Shown: positions 34,901-45,464 of the stretch, piece by piece
How positions within the stretch are numbered: position 1 is the first letter of the stretch
Layout: each line of letters opens with the position of its first letter
Origin: Icerya purchasi
Lineage: Eukaryota; Arthropoda; Insecta; Hemiptera; Monophlebidae
Direction of reading: 5' to 3'
DNA: 64,000 nt
NCBI GenBank assembly: GCA_039619475.1
Contig: CM077115.1
Location: 444,200,792-444,264,791, forward strand
Notes under the pieces: model-generated
What the model was told of the DNA's origin: nothing
Seen by the model: the letters and a program-made list of their open reading frames with translations, nothing else
The model's database searches: none
Program-made: the position numbers and the translations under genes

Positions 34901-35599
34901 GTCCAAACAAATTTTCTTTTGATATCTGACTCCAGAAGCGTTCTTGATTGTATTTCCTCTCCCTATATTCATCCTTCTTCGGACCCAGTCATCTTACATA
35001 TTCGATCCTTAATTTCTGTCCTCTCTCGCTCACGTTCATTGCATATAAGATTCCTATGGGTCCCCAGTCACGTTGGGATTCATGGTAATGAGAAGGCTGA
35101 CTACCTTGCTCGTTCGGCTTTGGCTTCCGGGCGTCTTGTCCGACGATTTCCCTCCTCCGAATTGCTAAGTTTAGCAAAAAAAATTCAATTTGAAAATTGG
35201 AAATCTTTGTATGGTCCTTCCTTTACAAATCCCCGGTCCTTATATTTGTCTATTCAATCCTTTCCACCCTCACACCCTTGGTTCCTGGACTTCCCACACC
35301 TTCGTCGTTCTACTATATCCTCTCTTTGTCGCCTTCGCTTTGGTCACAGCTGTCTTCCTGCTTCTCTTTATCGGTTTTCTATTACTTCTCTTCTCCTCTG
35401 TCCATTATGTGTAGATAACACACTCGATTGTAATGCTGATCGCATTTTCTTTGAGTGTGCATCTTTGTCTTCCGAAAGATTGGTACTATACTCAGATCTA
35501 CTATATCCCTTAATATCCCCACGCCGTACTGTGCTTCCTTTATCCTCGCCTTCCCCTCACTGTCTGTTGTCCCTGCTATTGCTAAATTTTTGTCTTTAA
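31930..35599 (+). pseudogene. element B ORF2: endonuclease, reverse transcriptase, RNase H
   Basis: The start was chosen at ATG 31930 because ILQWNCRSVRANK, the endonuclease N-terminus, follows at once. Endonuclease: SETWL, CDREDGYGGAAIL, IGGDWNA, GSDHVPI. RT: FPKNINSSPGLDGIPY, WLENNKVLPDNMYGFR, motif A FVDVSSAFDSVHL, HGLPQGSCLSPILF. A frameshift near 33865 precedes motif C FADDILLY (about 33920), and another lies near 34075-34220. RNase H: VYTDGSKMAHEMG (about 34741), stops at about 34844 and 34856, then LLISDSRSVLDC and WVPSHVGIHGNEKADYLAR. The tail has RLRFGHSCLPASLY and RIFFECASLSSERL. At least four lesions make it inactive. Confidence 0.85.
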
Positions 35600-36404
35600 T
35601 CCGCGACCGTATAAACATTTAAGCAAATCCCTCATCCTTTTCTTATCTTAAGATTTTGGTTCTCCCGCCGCCTTCACATGGTGCATTGTGGGCCTCTTTG
35701 CTCGGATGGTGGCCTTTGTGGAACTGGGTCAAGGCGGTGCGGATTTTCCGGAGTTAGTATGAACGCTGCTCTATTTGGCGATCATGCTGCCCTCTTCCGA
35801 TGTGGAGTCACTTTCTTGTTTATCCTTAATATATCGTAAGCTCGTCGTCCGCAGATGCCGTTTGAATAATGGATAATCAATTATTTTGCTTTTCTGGATG
35901 GGAATTACGAGCACTGCTTTGCAGTCGCAACCGTAGGCAAATAGCGATGTTTTGTCTCTTGCCTCATCGGGCACTGTGGGCACTGCATTGCAGTTGCGGC
36001 CATATTGTTGATGATGATCTTTTTGTGGGCGCAGCCCAACAATCGCAGACATAGATAAAAATACTTTTCTTTTTATGCTGGTTACACGTTTAAATATAGA
36101 TAATATATGATAATGAGGTATAACGGCTAACAGGACATGAGAGCTTTCCTTTGCTTTAAAATATCCTGTATAATTTTTTGTTTACACATTTATTTCCCTT
36201 CGGACTGCTAATTGCACGAGTTCTAGTATCGATCTTTTTGTGACTCCCTTGCTATCTCTCCATAATAGTTCTGGCCGTTTCCACCTTCCCCAAATAACTT
36301 TCTTAATGTCCTCAACTTCCTTTTGTCCTACGTTATTCCTTCTTGATGGGTAATCGTCCGTAGCTTACATGCCCAATAAAAAAGTTAAAAAAAAAAAAAA
36401 AAAA
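35600..36404 (+). other. 3' UTR of element B
   Basis: Non-coding 3' UTR with a short internal duplication (GCACTGCTTTGCAGTCGCAA at about 35910-35931 and a variant at about 35975-35999), an AATAAA at 36375 and the terminal A-run. Confidence 0.6.
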
Positions 36405-39160
36405 GGTAGTTTTGTTTGGACTTTGTGCAGATTTCAACTGCCAGTTTGATTGCAAATAATTCAGCAGAGAGCACGGAGTAAAGAGGAGGAAGAATATAAT
36501 GGATAGTACCTAACTGTTCGGAGATTGCGGCACACCCTACGAGAGGGTTTGATTTGGCACCGTCGGTAAACAGAATTAACGAGAACGGGTATTCAAGAGA
36601 AGTCCATGGGAAGCATTCAGAATGGTAGTAGTAGGAGAATATTTGTTTAGTTCTAGGAGTGAGAGTTCTATATTTAAAGCTGTGATTTTCCATGAGGAAA
36701 ATATGGAAGGGACTGACTCATAGATTTTTGGCAAATTCGTGATATCTGATTTCAGTGACTTCGCTGCATAGGATAGGAAATTATATGTTTTAGGATTTTA
36801 TTGGAAAACAAAAGAAAAGCTGGAATATTCAGAGAGGATAAAATACGTATTAATAGTCTTGCCCTGCAGTATCGTCTTCTGACGTCTAGGGGCCATTTTG
36901 GATATTCGTATAACATACTAATTATTGGAGAAGTTCTAAAAGCTCCTAGCGCCAATCATATTGCGGTATGGTGTATGATATTCAGTTTGCTCAGGATGGC
37001 GGGATTCGTTGATCTGTAAATTTCTGCGCCGTAATCATCCTTTGTTCGGATTAAACTTCTGTAGGATATGTACTAAGGAGATCTACCGTCTGCTCGCCAT
37101 AATATGATGCGTGTGACAGTTTTCGTCGAATATTTAATTTGTTTAGACACGACCTTTTGAGTCCGTTTATGTGAACTTTCCATGTAAGATTTTGGTCACA
37201 TGTAAGGCCCAAGTGAATGGAGTTGAACATTATAATTATAATTTCTAGTTCTACAGAAATGAACAGTTGTGGTTTTGCTGGAAGAACTAGGCTCAATTTG
37301 AAATGGACCATCTGGTTAATGCATTAATAGTTTTCTGCAAGATTTGTTGGCCTGTAATGATATCTGAACAGGACACGAAGATCGTCAAATCATCCGCATA
37401 TGAGGAACATTTCACTGGGGGTTTTATTCGTTCAATGACGTCATTAATGGCTAAATTAAATAATGTTGGACTCAGAACAGAGCCTCGAGGGAAGCCATTA
37501 TAACTTGTTCTCGCAGACCTGAGAAGTCCGGGCCAATACGAATGGTAAAAAAGTGGTTAGCTAAGAAGTTCCGTATGAATACTGGCATTCTTGAAAGCCA
37601 AGTTTATGTACGGTTTTTAAAACCTTGTAGCTGCATATGACGTCGAATGCTTTAGAGCAGTCAAAAAAGACTGCTAATATATAAAGCGTTTAGAGGCGAA
37701 ACAATCATGGATGGAGTTTTGTAGGAATAGCAGTTGATCTGTCGTAGATCGACCTGGGCGGAAAGCGCATTGCTGGTTCGACAAAAGTTTGTTGTTTTCA
37801 ATTTCCCATGTTAATCGAGTGGTAATTATCCTTTCTAAAATTTTTTACAGAACGGATGTTAGCGAGATCGGACGGTAGCTATAAAGGAGAATTGGGTTTT
37901 TGTTTGGCTTAAGGATAGGAATGATTGTTACAATTTTCCACGATGAAGGAAACTGTCCAGACATCCAAATTTGGTTGAAGATATCGAGCAAATTCTTCTT
38001 GATTTCATCTGGCGCATTTTGGAGCAAAGTGACATGGAAATTGTCTGGGCCCACTGTGGCTGGTTTTGTGATTTTTATCGCGGTTTCTATTTCATGAAGA
38101 GTAATTTGTGAGTTATATACGGTTGTTCTCGGTTGTCGCTGGAATAGTCCGGGTGATTAATCTCGTTGAATATCTTTATTTTACGTAATTCTGATGGTAA
38201 TTGTTATCACTTGAGAATTCGGCATAGTGCGCAATGAAAGCACTTGCTATTAACCTTTCTTCTGAGATTATCTTATTATTTATGCGGATGCTAGTGGGTA
38301 CATGGAAAGTCGGATTATTCTCGATTGATTTGATTTTTTGCCAAACAAGCTTTATTTTAGTTGATGAGTTTATTGTTGAAATAACGTTCCGCCAAGAATC
38401 ACGTTTGGCTTACTTTAAAGTCCATCTAGTTTTCGCTCGCTGTCTTCTGAATTCGATGTGATTTTTTTCATTGGGGATCTGTTTTAGTTTTTTCAATGCT
38501 GTTTGGCGGTTTCTAACGGCTTCTGAACGTTTTTTTGTCCACCGGGGTAGAAACTTTAGTTGTGATTTCATAGATATTGTGTTTCCATTTGGATTTTGGC
38601 TGCACGATTTTGCTAGCGAAACTAATTGATTAGTAAAGGAATTGACTGCCAAATTAACATCAGTTTCTTGGACCTGTTGATAATCGCACAGGCAAGAGCG
38701 CTGATATTTGTTCCAATCAATTTTTTGATAGTTAATTTTGTTATTTTGCACTATTGGTTTTTGATTATAGTTGTCTTTCTGGATAATCACTGGGTTGTGG
38801 TCGCTTCCCGCTAAATCGGTGCGAGTGTAGACTAGTAACGAGTTTAGAAGCTGGGGAGAGCATACTACCAAATCCAAGTTGGACCATGTGCGGTAAGAGA
38901 AACTGTAATGAGTTTGTGTATTTAAATTTAGTAGCTTCTAGGGTTTTACCGTTTCTATTGTACCGTAAACTATTCCACCAAGGACTGTGAGCATTAAAGT
39001 CGCCCATTAAAATAAACGGTGACGGTACATTTTTCATAATGGTGACAAGAAGGTCTTCGGTTACGTCCACTTTTGGCAGAAAATAGACCGTGCAGATGGT
39101 TAATGGATATTTTAGGAAAATAGTTACTGCCCCTGTAAATTTGTCGGAAAGTTTATTTTT
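36405..39160 (-). pseudogene. element D ORF2, 5' piece: endonuclease to RNase H first half
   Basis: In minus-strand order: LTICTVYFLPKVDVTEDLL (about 39090), FILMGDFNAHSPWWNS, DLVVCSPQLLNSLL then GSDHNPVII (38877-38780), FLPRWTKKRSEAVRNRQTAL, GPDNFHVTLLQNAP (about 38050) and KIVTIIPILKPNKNP then YRPISLTS, a degraded middle RT, LGLTCDQNLTWKVHINGLK (about 37215), ALGAFRTSPIISMLYE (about 36955), and the RNase H start LFTDGAKSNPLVGCAA, AELFAIKLAVE, ending at the B insertion. Numerous frame breaks. The downstream half continues at 29846. Confidence 0.75.
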
Positions 39161-39164
39161 TTGA

Positions 39165-39815
39165 AATGACTACTTCAAATGTCAAGATGAATTTACGCTG
39201 GACATCCCGAATTATCTACTTAATCGCATGCCTTCCGCCGATCCACCGTGGAGTCCAAACCACCATGAAGGCACCATTTACATCATGATCTTTGATCACC
39301 TTCCCACGCTATCGACCAACGCCGCCGTACCAGTGTTACACCCAAGCGAACTGAAGAAATATGCAAAATCTAAAATAATATCTGATTGGGAGGTTGAGTG
39401 GAACAGAAGCTATTGGAACAAACTACTGACAATTAAACGGACGAGTCAGTACTGGACTTACGTTATAGGCAAAGTTGCATCAAACCGGGATTTCAAATCA
39501 ACCTTGAACAGAATCTATCTAGGCCATACTCTAACCACCCATGCATACCTGCTGGACCATCAGGAGCCTCCAGCCTGTACTCAATGCAATTGCCAGATCA
39601 CAGTCAAACACATCATCACTGAATGCCCCATCTACAGTGCCGAACGCCAATAATCCACACTTACAGACGATCACTCCGCGAATTTAAACATAAATAACTT
39701 ATACAGAATAATTAAATTTATAAATATTACAAACCTTAAAATAATGTAAATAAAATCATCCGAGGTGACAGCCCCTCCCTGGCAATATGTACCTCGTAAA
39801 TAATAAAATAATATT
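39165..39815 (+). pseudogene. element E: 3' end of an I-group ORF2 without RNase H
   Basis: The plus-strand frame runs ADPPWSPNHHEG (about 39237), then VLHPSELKKYAKSKIISDWEV, NRIYLGHTLTTHAYLL and a knuckle CTQCNCQITVKHIITEC, with TAA at 39651-39653. The same frame stays open beyond it to about 39750. As in element A, only about 100 residues separate PPW from LGHTLTTH, so there is no room for RNase H. The 3' end (GTACCTCGTAAATAATAAAATAA) is a TAA-type tail, as in I elements. Its 5' side abuts the truncated 5' end of D. Confidence 0.75.
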
Positions 39816-39839
39816 AAAAACTGTAACTCACATAGAACA

Positions 39840-40180
39840 AGCTGTGTAATTTTTTGAAATTTCTTTTCTTGAAATTTGATTTTCACATTTTTCAAAGTTT
39901 AAGCCCTTTTTAAAATTTCTGAGGTTTCGTATTTTTTCTACATCTTTACGATTAAAATACATCATTTAAAAAAAGGAGTGACCTTTCAGCTATCACAGAA
40001 AGAGCTGTGGACTTTATTTTTAGTTTCCGGGGTTACCACTTTAAGCATGCATTTTCACGAATTTTGGTCCCTAAATATTAAAATTTTTCGAATCTCTCAT
40101 TTTTCCTGTATTTTGGAGACCTTGGTATGTAGATTAAAAAGGATTTGGGTAAACTTTCAGATACGGGCCTCCAGTTCATT
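39840..40180 (+). repeat. single monomer of the 57-59 kb satellite family
   Basis: Shared blocks in the same order: CTTGAAATTTGATTTTCACA, ATCATTTAAA...GACCTTTCAGCTATCA, GAGCTGTGGACTTTATTTTT, TTTTCACGAATTTTGG, CCTGTATTTTGGAGACCTTGG and ATGTAGATTAAAAAGG. The same blocks recur through 57215-59510. Confidence 0.65.
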
Positions 40181-41781
40181 TTCAGTCTTTACAGTTCATA
40201 GTGATACACACGTCATCGCTACATTTTAGTTCGTCTCAATTTAGTTCATATTTCATTGAAAATTAAATAAATAATAATTTTGTTGAAAATAATCCAAATT
40301 TGCTGTTCTTAAAATATTTCAACATTTTTGAAATGTTTTTTCAAATTTACTGGCCTTAAAATATTACCAATTTACTCATAAATATTAAGTTGATTATTTT
40401 ATTTATTTTGATGATGTAAATTATGGTTAATTTTTTATATTAAATATTTACATAGTCATGGATATATGAAAATAAACGATTTTTCTAACTAAAATAAAAA
40501 AAAGTATGAAGAACTTATCACTATTCAAAATTGAACAATCTAATATTATGAGTATAAGTGAGAAACAATAATTTGTCAACATTTTGAAAAGAATTTCAGC
40601 GCAATCTTTCTCAAACCCAGAAATGGACCAGAATTCCAGTAAGAATAAATATCTCCATTTTTTAGTATAGCTGTGGATCTGATAAGTATGAAATTTCATC
40701 GCTCGCAGCTGAATGTACCAAGCATGTTTCATCGTAGCACGAAACCTCTCGAATTCAGTTTCGGTTTCAGCCATAGTTTCAGCTGGATGGCAGCCGAAAT
40801 CCATTTTTTGGCTAAAACTAGGCCGAAACCAAAACCAGAACCGAAAGTTTGGTTGGACACTACTACATAATGTAAATAACATGGGATGCACTATTTCCCC
40901 TTGGTCATAACTTAGTTCAGCTCGGCTTTCACGGACAAAGATGAAGCTAAGTTAATAGAAACAATTTAAAGTAAGAGAATGTGTATAATTTTATTTAAGT
41001 AAATTGTTAGTATAACAAAACGTGTGTATACAGGTATATCTATTTGTGAAATTGAAAATATATAGAAAAAGAGAAAATTGTATATAGATGTAGATTGTGG
41101 AAGGTAAGTGTTCAGAGTTTTTCAAATATTTCAAATTTACTCCTCTTCAAATATTTCAGATTTATTTGTTTTAAAATATTACCAATTAACTCAGAAAAAA
41201 ATGTGGCTAAGAAGCTAGCTGAAAGCTGAAAGCTAAAAGCTGAAAGCCAATCATTCTTCATACATATAAATAATTTAACTTACAAATCATTTAAGTTGCG
41301 AATAATTTAACTTACAAATGAAAGCATAATTTTAGAATAATTAATGTGATTATTTACTATCGCTTTAAAAAAAAATACTACACATTTGTAATTAAATTAT
41401 TGCATACTGAATAAAAAAATTTTTTTTTAGTTTGCAAAATTTTAATTTGTTATTTCAGAGATATTTTTTCAAAATCCTACGCTAATAAAAAAGTATAAGT
41501 TAATTTTAATTATAAATTTTAAAACAATGTGATTTTGTCCATTTCGATTATCGTTCTACGCCTGCTATAGATGTGATTTATTGTCACCGCATGTCATTGA
41601 CCGCGAAATTTGCATTATAATAGTAACCCTCTAACCTGTTGTGCCGGTTATTGTTCTCTGTCGTTTCCGGTTGTTGCGGGTGTCCGGCTTTTTGTTTTTA
41701 TACTTTTGTTTTTTTTGTTTGTTTTTTTGTGTTTTTTTCCCGTTGTGCGACGCGCCGTGTGAACCTGTATATTTCGATTTA
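40181..41781. other. AT-rich spacer with a GAAACCGAAA-type inverted motif
   Basis: No gene supported. At about 40758-40850, CAGTTTCGGTTTCAGCCATA faces GGCCGAAACCAAAACCAGAA as an imperfect inverted pair, a style seen in some hAT-derived repeats; weak. A short AGCTGAA-type tandem repeat lies at about 41212-41250. The long minus-strand frame 40891-40448 is compositional. Confidence 0.4.
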
Positions 41782-42762
41782 ATGGCGTATACGGAAGAAC
41801 AAGCCATCGATTTCCTGATCAAACATCGGGTTCTTCCGTATTTCAGGTTCAATTATTTCAAACAATTTTTTTTTCTTTTTTTTTCATGTTTCATTTCTTC
41901 TTATCTACTTCTGCAGCATTTTTTTATTTTTTTTTTACAAAGAATGATTTGCTATGTAGGGTTTGCTCGGCGTGTCAGAGCCTACTAACGTTGAACAAGG
42001 CGGCTTTACAATTTCGGTGTGGCCGGCGGATCGGCGGTGTTAAATGCCAATTTAAAAGTTCGGCCAAGACTGGGACGTGGCTTTCGCGTTGTCGGGTACC
42101 TGTGTTAACAATTTGGCGGTTTGTAGTTACAGTCTTGTACGTCCGTAATCCTCGTGGCATATCTACTTTCCCTACTGAAATTATCAAGCGCAACAATTAC
42201 CGACTGGACCTCCTTCTGTCGTGAAGTTATGCTGCATTATTTCAATAAACATTCGGCTCCTTTAGGAGGTAAGGACCGTATCGTGCAAATTGACGAAGCT
42301 AAGTTCATCAAAATGAAATTTGTGTCTACCTCCTCTTCGCGCCGAGAGGCTGGTTTATGGGTTTTTGGTGCGATTGATGTTTCTTCCGGCAATTTTTACA
42401 TGACTCTTGTTCCTGACCGTAGTTCCCAAACGTTGCTTCCGATTATTCGCCGTGTTATCCGTCCCGGTTCGATCATCCAATCTGACGAATGGAGAGGGTA
42501 TACACCTCTTTCTCATGATCCTAATTATATCCACCGTACTGTAAACCATTCCGTCACTTACGTTAATCCGGTTACCGGGGTTCACACCAACAACATTGAA
42601 CGTTTATGGCGTGAAGCCCGAAGTAAAATTCCGAAATATGGTACTAGGGAAGATTTCTTCCCCTACTATATCGCGGAATTTTATTTCACGCAACGAGTGC
42701 CACTGTCTCAGCTAGTGCACGAATTTTATAACACCGCCGCCGAGATCCATCCGGCATATTAA
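41782..42762 (+). pseudogene. Merlin (IS1595/ISXO2-type) DDE transposase
   Basis: The frame ending at 42760-42762 holds a full DDE core: VQIDEAKF (first Asp), GLWVFGAID, IIQSDEWRGY (second Asp), HRTVNHSVTYVNP, and HTNNIERLWREARSKIP (Glu), then IAEFYF. The upstream frame at about 41943-42178 provides the N-terminal zinc-ribbon region (CRVCSACQSLL, FRCGRRIGGVKC, TGTWLSR). A frame change at about 42178-42185 separates the two, because TITDWTSFCREV is in the other frame. ATG 41782 opens a short plausible N-terminus, then a T-rich stretch at 41847-41942 that may be an intron, although its phase does not fit. It is a bacterial-like cut-and-paste transposase of eukaryotic Merlin elements. Terminal repeats were not found. 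Confidence 0.75.
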
Positions 42763-43020
42763 GGTATGTAATTTAACATATTTCATATCTAATCTTATTT
42801 AATATTTTAACTTTATTTTTCAATTCCCTCTTTACAGTAGTTTACTCTTTTTTTACATAATTTATAGTCGGTTCGTTTTTTTTATATATTTTATTTACGG
42901 TTTTTGCTTTTTCCGCGCTATTTTAAATATGTCCCTTACTAACATATTAACTTTCCGGTATTTCATTTTTCGCGCCATTTCTCATATCATAGTTAAGTTA
43001 CTTCACTTTGTTTACGTCAT

Positions 43021-43131
43021 GTTCATTTTTGGTCGTAATTTTAGTTCGTTCATTTTCGCTGTTATTCGTTAGTTCATACACTATGAATAATAGCAAAAAT
43101 GAACGAACTAATATTACGACCAAAAATGAAC
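43021..43131. repeat. near-perfect hairpin, 47-bp arms
   Basis: GTTCATTTTTGGTCGTAATT... (43021-43067) is the reverse complement of 43085-43131 with one or two mismatches, with a loop of about 17 bp. It lies 260 bp past the Merlin ORF. It could be a small palindromic MITE or the end of a larger element. Confidence 0.75.
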
Positions 43132-43163
43132 TGGAGCCCCGGATCTGATCGCTTACCGAAAAT

Positions 43164-43290
43164 TGTTACTATAACTCATATAGAACCGGTTGCGGAATTT
43201 TTTAAAAATTTGTTTCTTAAAACTTGATTTTCACATTTTTCGAAATTTGGTCACTTTAATTTTAAACTTTTGAGGGTGTTATTATTTTCT
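43164..43290 (+). repeat. partial satellite monomer, 57-59 kb family
   Basis: ACTCATATAGAACCGG, TGCGGAATTTTTTAAAAA, CTTAAAACTTGATTTTCACA and ATTTTTCGAAATTTGG match blocks in the same order at 57360-57610 and 58400-58480. Confidence 0.6.
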
Positions 43291-43746
43291 TATGATGTGA
43301 CGAAGAAAATACTTCGATTGAAAAAAAAAAAACTAGCTACTATAGAACGGTCTGTACGATTTTTTTTTCTTGTAGCTTTATATAATAGATATATGTGTAT
43401 ATATTGTTGTGATTCTTTATTTAACGGGATAGCACGGGGAATCGTGTCGATCACTGATAAGATGTTCTAATCTTGCCTTCCTAGAAACAAAAAGTGATTT
43501 ATACTCTATTGCCTAACTTGTTTATCAATTAATCCTGGAATACAAACATAAGTAAGTACTGAAGTAGTACTGTACATACATCCATATTTTTATATTATAC
43601 GAACATTTTTTGCTTTTATATTTTAAACGCATGTATGTCATAAGTAAATATGTACTGTATTTTTTTATATTGCGTACTATCTTTTATATTCTTGTTAAAT
43701 ACGTTACAATACCAATAATGTAAATTTCAGTAAACTGTACATACAT
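43291..43746. other. AT-rich spacer
   Basis: Homopolymer A and T runs (43321-43332 and 43360-43369) but no recognised feature. Confidence 0.4.
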
Positions 43747-43751
43747 TATTA

Positions 43752-43832
43752 TTCCCCATTAGCGGACACTTCTTAATACGGGACAAATAATTTAGTCCCG
43801 CAACTGTCCGTTATTCAGAAGTTTCACTTTAT
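43752..43832. repeat. possible pogo/Tigger-type terminal sequence
   Basis: CGGACACTTCTTAATACGGGAC faces GTCCCGCAACTGTCCGTTAT around AAATAATTTA, and the outer right edge reads AGAAGTTTCACTTT. This CGGACA/GGGAC pattern recalls the ends of pogo-like elements. No transposase is nearby, and the call rests on pattern memory. Confidence 0.3.
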
Positions 43833-43846
43833 ATATTTATAAAAAA

Positions 43847-44233
43847 AACAAGTTCAGTCAAGCATGAGGTTTCATGAGCTAAGGATTCCGTATGTTAAGT
43901 TAAAGATAACCATAATTTTTATTTACATAGTACTAAATTTAAAACAACAATAATTCCAAAACAGATATTTTTAGTCCAGTTCTTTTTCACACATCACGCA
44001 GTGTCATCATATTGTACTGCAAAAAAAATAAATTCTAATAAATAAACGCTATATAGTTCTAGATTTTTAGAAGGATTAATTATCAATAAATATTTAAATA
44101 TTTGTAATTGTACTTGTTTGTTTTCTGAACTTCTATATAGTTATATTTGAATACTATTACTTAAACCACCTTCCCCGTTTGTCACTATTTACTAGATATT
44201 ACTATACTGAGAAGTTAATTTCTCAACTGTTCA
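43847..44233 (+). repeat. dispersed repeat R, plus-strand copy
   Basis: It starts ACAAGTTCAGTCAAGCATGA and runs to CTCAACTGTTC. The reverse complement of 56820-57213 aligns with it along nearly its whole length, with scattered substitutions and a few short indels. There is no coding frame. Confidence 0.7.
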
Positions 44234-44367
44234 TCAAATAAAATCAATAATTTTCTTGACGTGATTTCACTTCAGTTACGATTTTTAAATAAAATTTATT
44301 TAGATATATACACAAAATTTTAAATAAACTGCAGCAAACATGCCAGAATGAGCATATTTTCAAACCC
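44133..44367 (+). repeat. 235-bp direct repeat, first copy
   Basis: From CTATATAGTTATATTTGAAT to ATATTTTCAAACCC. It is repeated at 45223-45457 with about five substitutions, all visible near CCCCGTTTGTCACTATTTAC. Its first 100 bp are the end of dispersed repeat R. Confidence 0.85.
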
Positions 44368-45222
44368 CATTACATTTAAAGAGAATTAAAATAAATATAT
44401 ATATAAATAAATTTAATAAAGTACCAAGAACAAATGGTGTGAGTGTAAGTGTGCGCATGTGTGGGAACCTGTTGCTGGCTGGGGAGCGATGGACTGATGA
44501 AATCAAGTGAGGGAATAAATGCGCGCGATGATCAGTAAAAAAAAAAAAGAAGAGATGATTGGCTGGTCTGCGACGGGAAGGAGACCGGTTCGGAAGAAAT
44601 GAAGATCAAAAAAAAAAATGCCGAAAAGAATGGAGAAAGGCAGACGAGCGAGTTCCAGTTTTTAGTTCCTTGCTTGCCGAGAGCGAAGTTAAGTCGCGAG
44701 TTGGTTTCGGTTAAAAGAAAAGAAAAAAGGTCAGCGAGACCGCGTGTCGTGTCGTCGAGAAATTAACGGTCCGAAGTAAATTTGTGCGAAAGAAATTTCG
44801 ATCCGGAAAAGTCCGAGACCCGATCGGTGGGAAATATTTAATGAAACTGTTCGACTTCGCAATTAAACAACAAGTTTCCTTATCGTCGTCGGAAAGAGCC
44901 TCCATTGTGCGTCGGTCCGTCAAAGGAGTATCTACCGGTCCCGGAGTAACTCAGCCAGAGTGATACGTACCATAATATATATTTTTCTAATTATATATCC
45001 GTGTATATTTATATCTTTATCTATCCGGTGTTTTTCTAGGTCGACCTGTATCGAAATTTCTTTGTAAAGTTAAACCAAATAAACAAATATTTTTATCAAA
45101 TATTGGAAAGGTTCTAATAAAAGTCAACCTTAAATTTAAAAAATCATAATTCCACGAATCTGAAACCGCGGTGGCATCCCTGAGGGTATATAAAAATAAC
45201 TAAAACCTATTGTAACGCTTCA
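44368..45222. other. 855-bp segment between direct repeats, LTR-like traits
   Basis: GC-richer than its flanks and non-coding. It has TGTGGGAACC at about 44459, purine-rich middle tracts, GGTTTCGGTTAAAAG, and an AATAAAC near 45077. These would fit a solo LTR from about 44459 to 45170, but I could not define TG...CA ends or a target duplication. It could equally be a host promoter or 5' UTR. Confidence 0.3.
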
Positions 45223-45457
45223 CTATATAGTTATATTTGAATACTATTACTTAAACCACCTTCCCCGCTGGTCCCTATTTATTAGATATTACTATACTGA
45301 GAAGTTAATTTCTCAACTGTTCATCAAATAAAATCAATAATTTTCTTGACGTGATTTCACTTCAGTTACGATTTTTAAATAAAATTTATTTAGATATATA
45401 CACAAAATTTTAAATAAACTGCAGCAAACATGCCAGAATGAGCATATTTTCAAACCC
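45223..45457 (+). repeat. 235-bp direct repeat, second copy
   Basis: Same length and start and end as 44133-44367, about 98% identical. It ends where the 285-bp satellite begins. Confidence 0.85.
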
Positions 45458-45464
45458 ATTCGAA

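Larger units (their letters stand above)
29847..36404 (+). mobile_element. element B: full-length poly(A)-tailed non-LTR retrotransposon
   Basis: A 6558-bp insertion in element D, flanked by GGTAGTTTT duplications. It has a 314-bp 5' UTR, ORF1 with three CCHC knuckles (30161-31755), ORF2 with endonuclease, RT, RNase H and a C-terminal region (31930-35599), an 0.8-kb 3' UTR, an AATAAA at 36375-36380 and an 18-base A tail (36387-36404). RNase H and triple knuckles point to the I/LOA/R1 group. The coding strand is markedly C/T-rich. Relatives lie at 11576-14878, 14879-15480 and 59511-60960. Confidence 0.85.
29110..39160 (-). mobile_element. element D: I-group non-LTR retrotransposon split by element B
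   Basis: Two minus-strand pieces, 36405-39160 (endonuclease to first half of RNase H) and about 29110-29846 (second half of RNase H to the 3' end), become collinear when the plus-strand element at 29847-36404 is removed. GGTAGTTTT occurs at both junctions (29838-29846 and 36405-36413). The element is truncated at its 5' end within the endonuclease near 39160. Its 3' UTR carries a GTGCCTCTGGCC motif (about 29190) also present after ORF2 of element C (about 55791), supporting close kinship. Confidence 0.8.

Noticed and set aside
40448..40891. 147-codon minus-strand ORF
   Set aside because: Low-complexity hydrophobic and aromatic composition, no domain, and it overlaps an inverted GAAACCGAAA-type motif; likely chance.
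44133..45457. Short LTR retrotransposon with 235-bp LTRs
   Set aside because: No TG...CA ends, no primer-binding site or polypurine tract, and the left repeat is continuous with dispersed repeat R.
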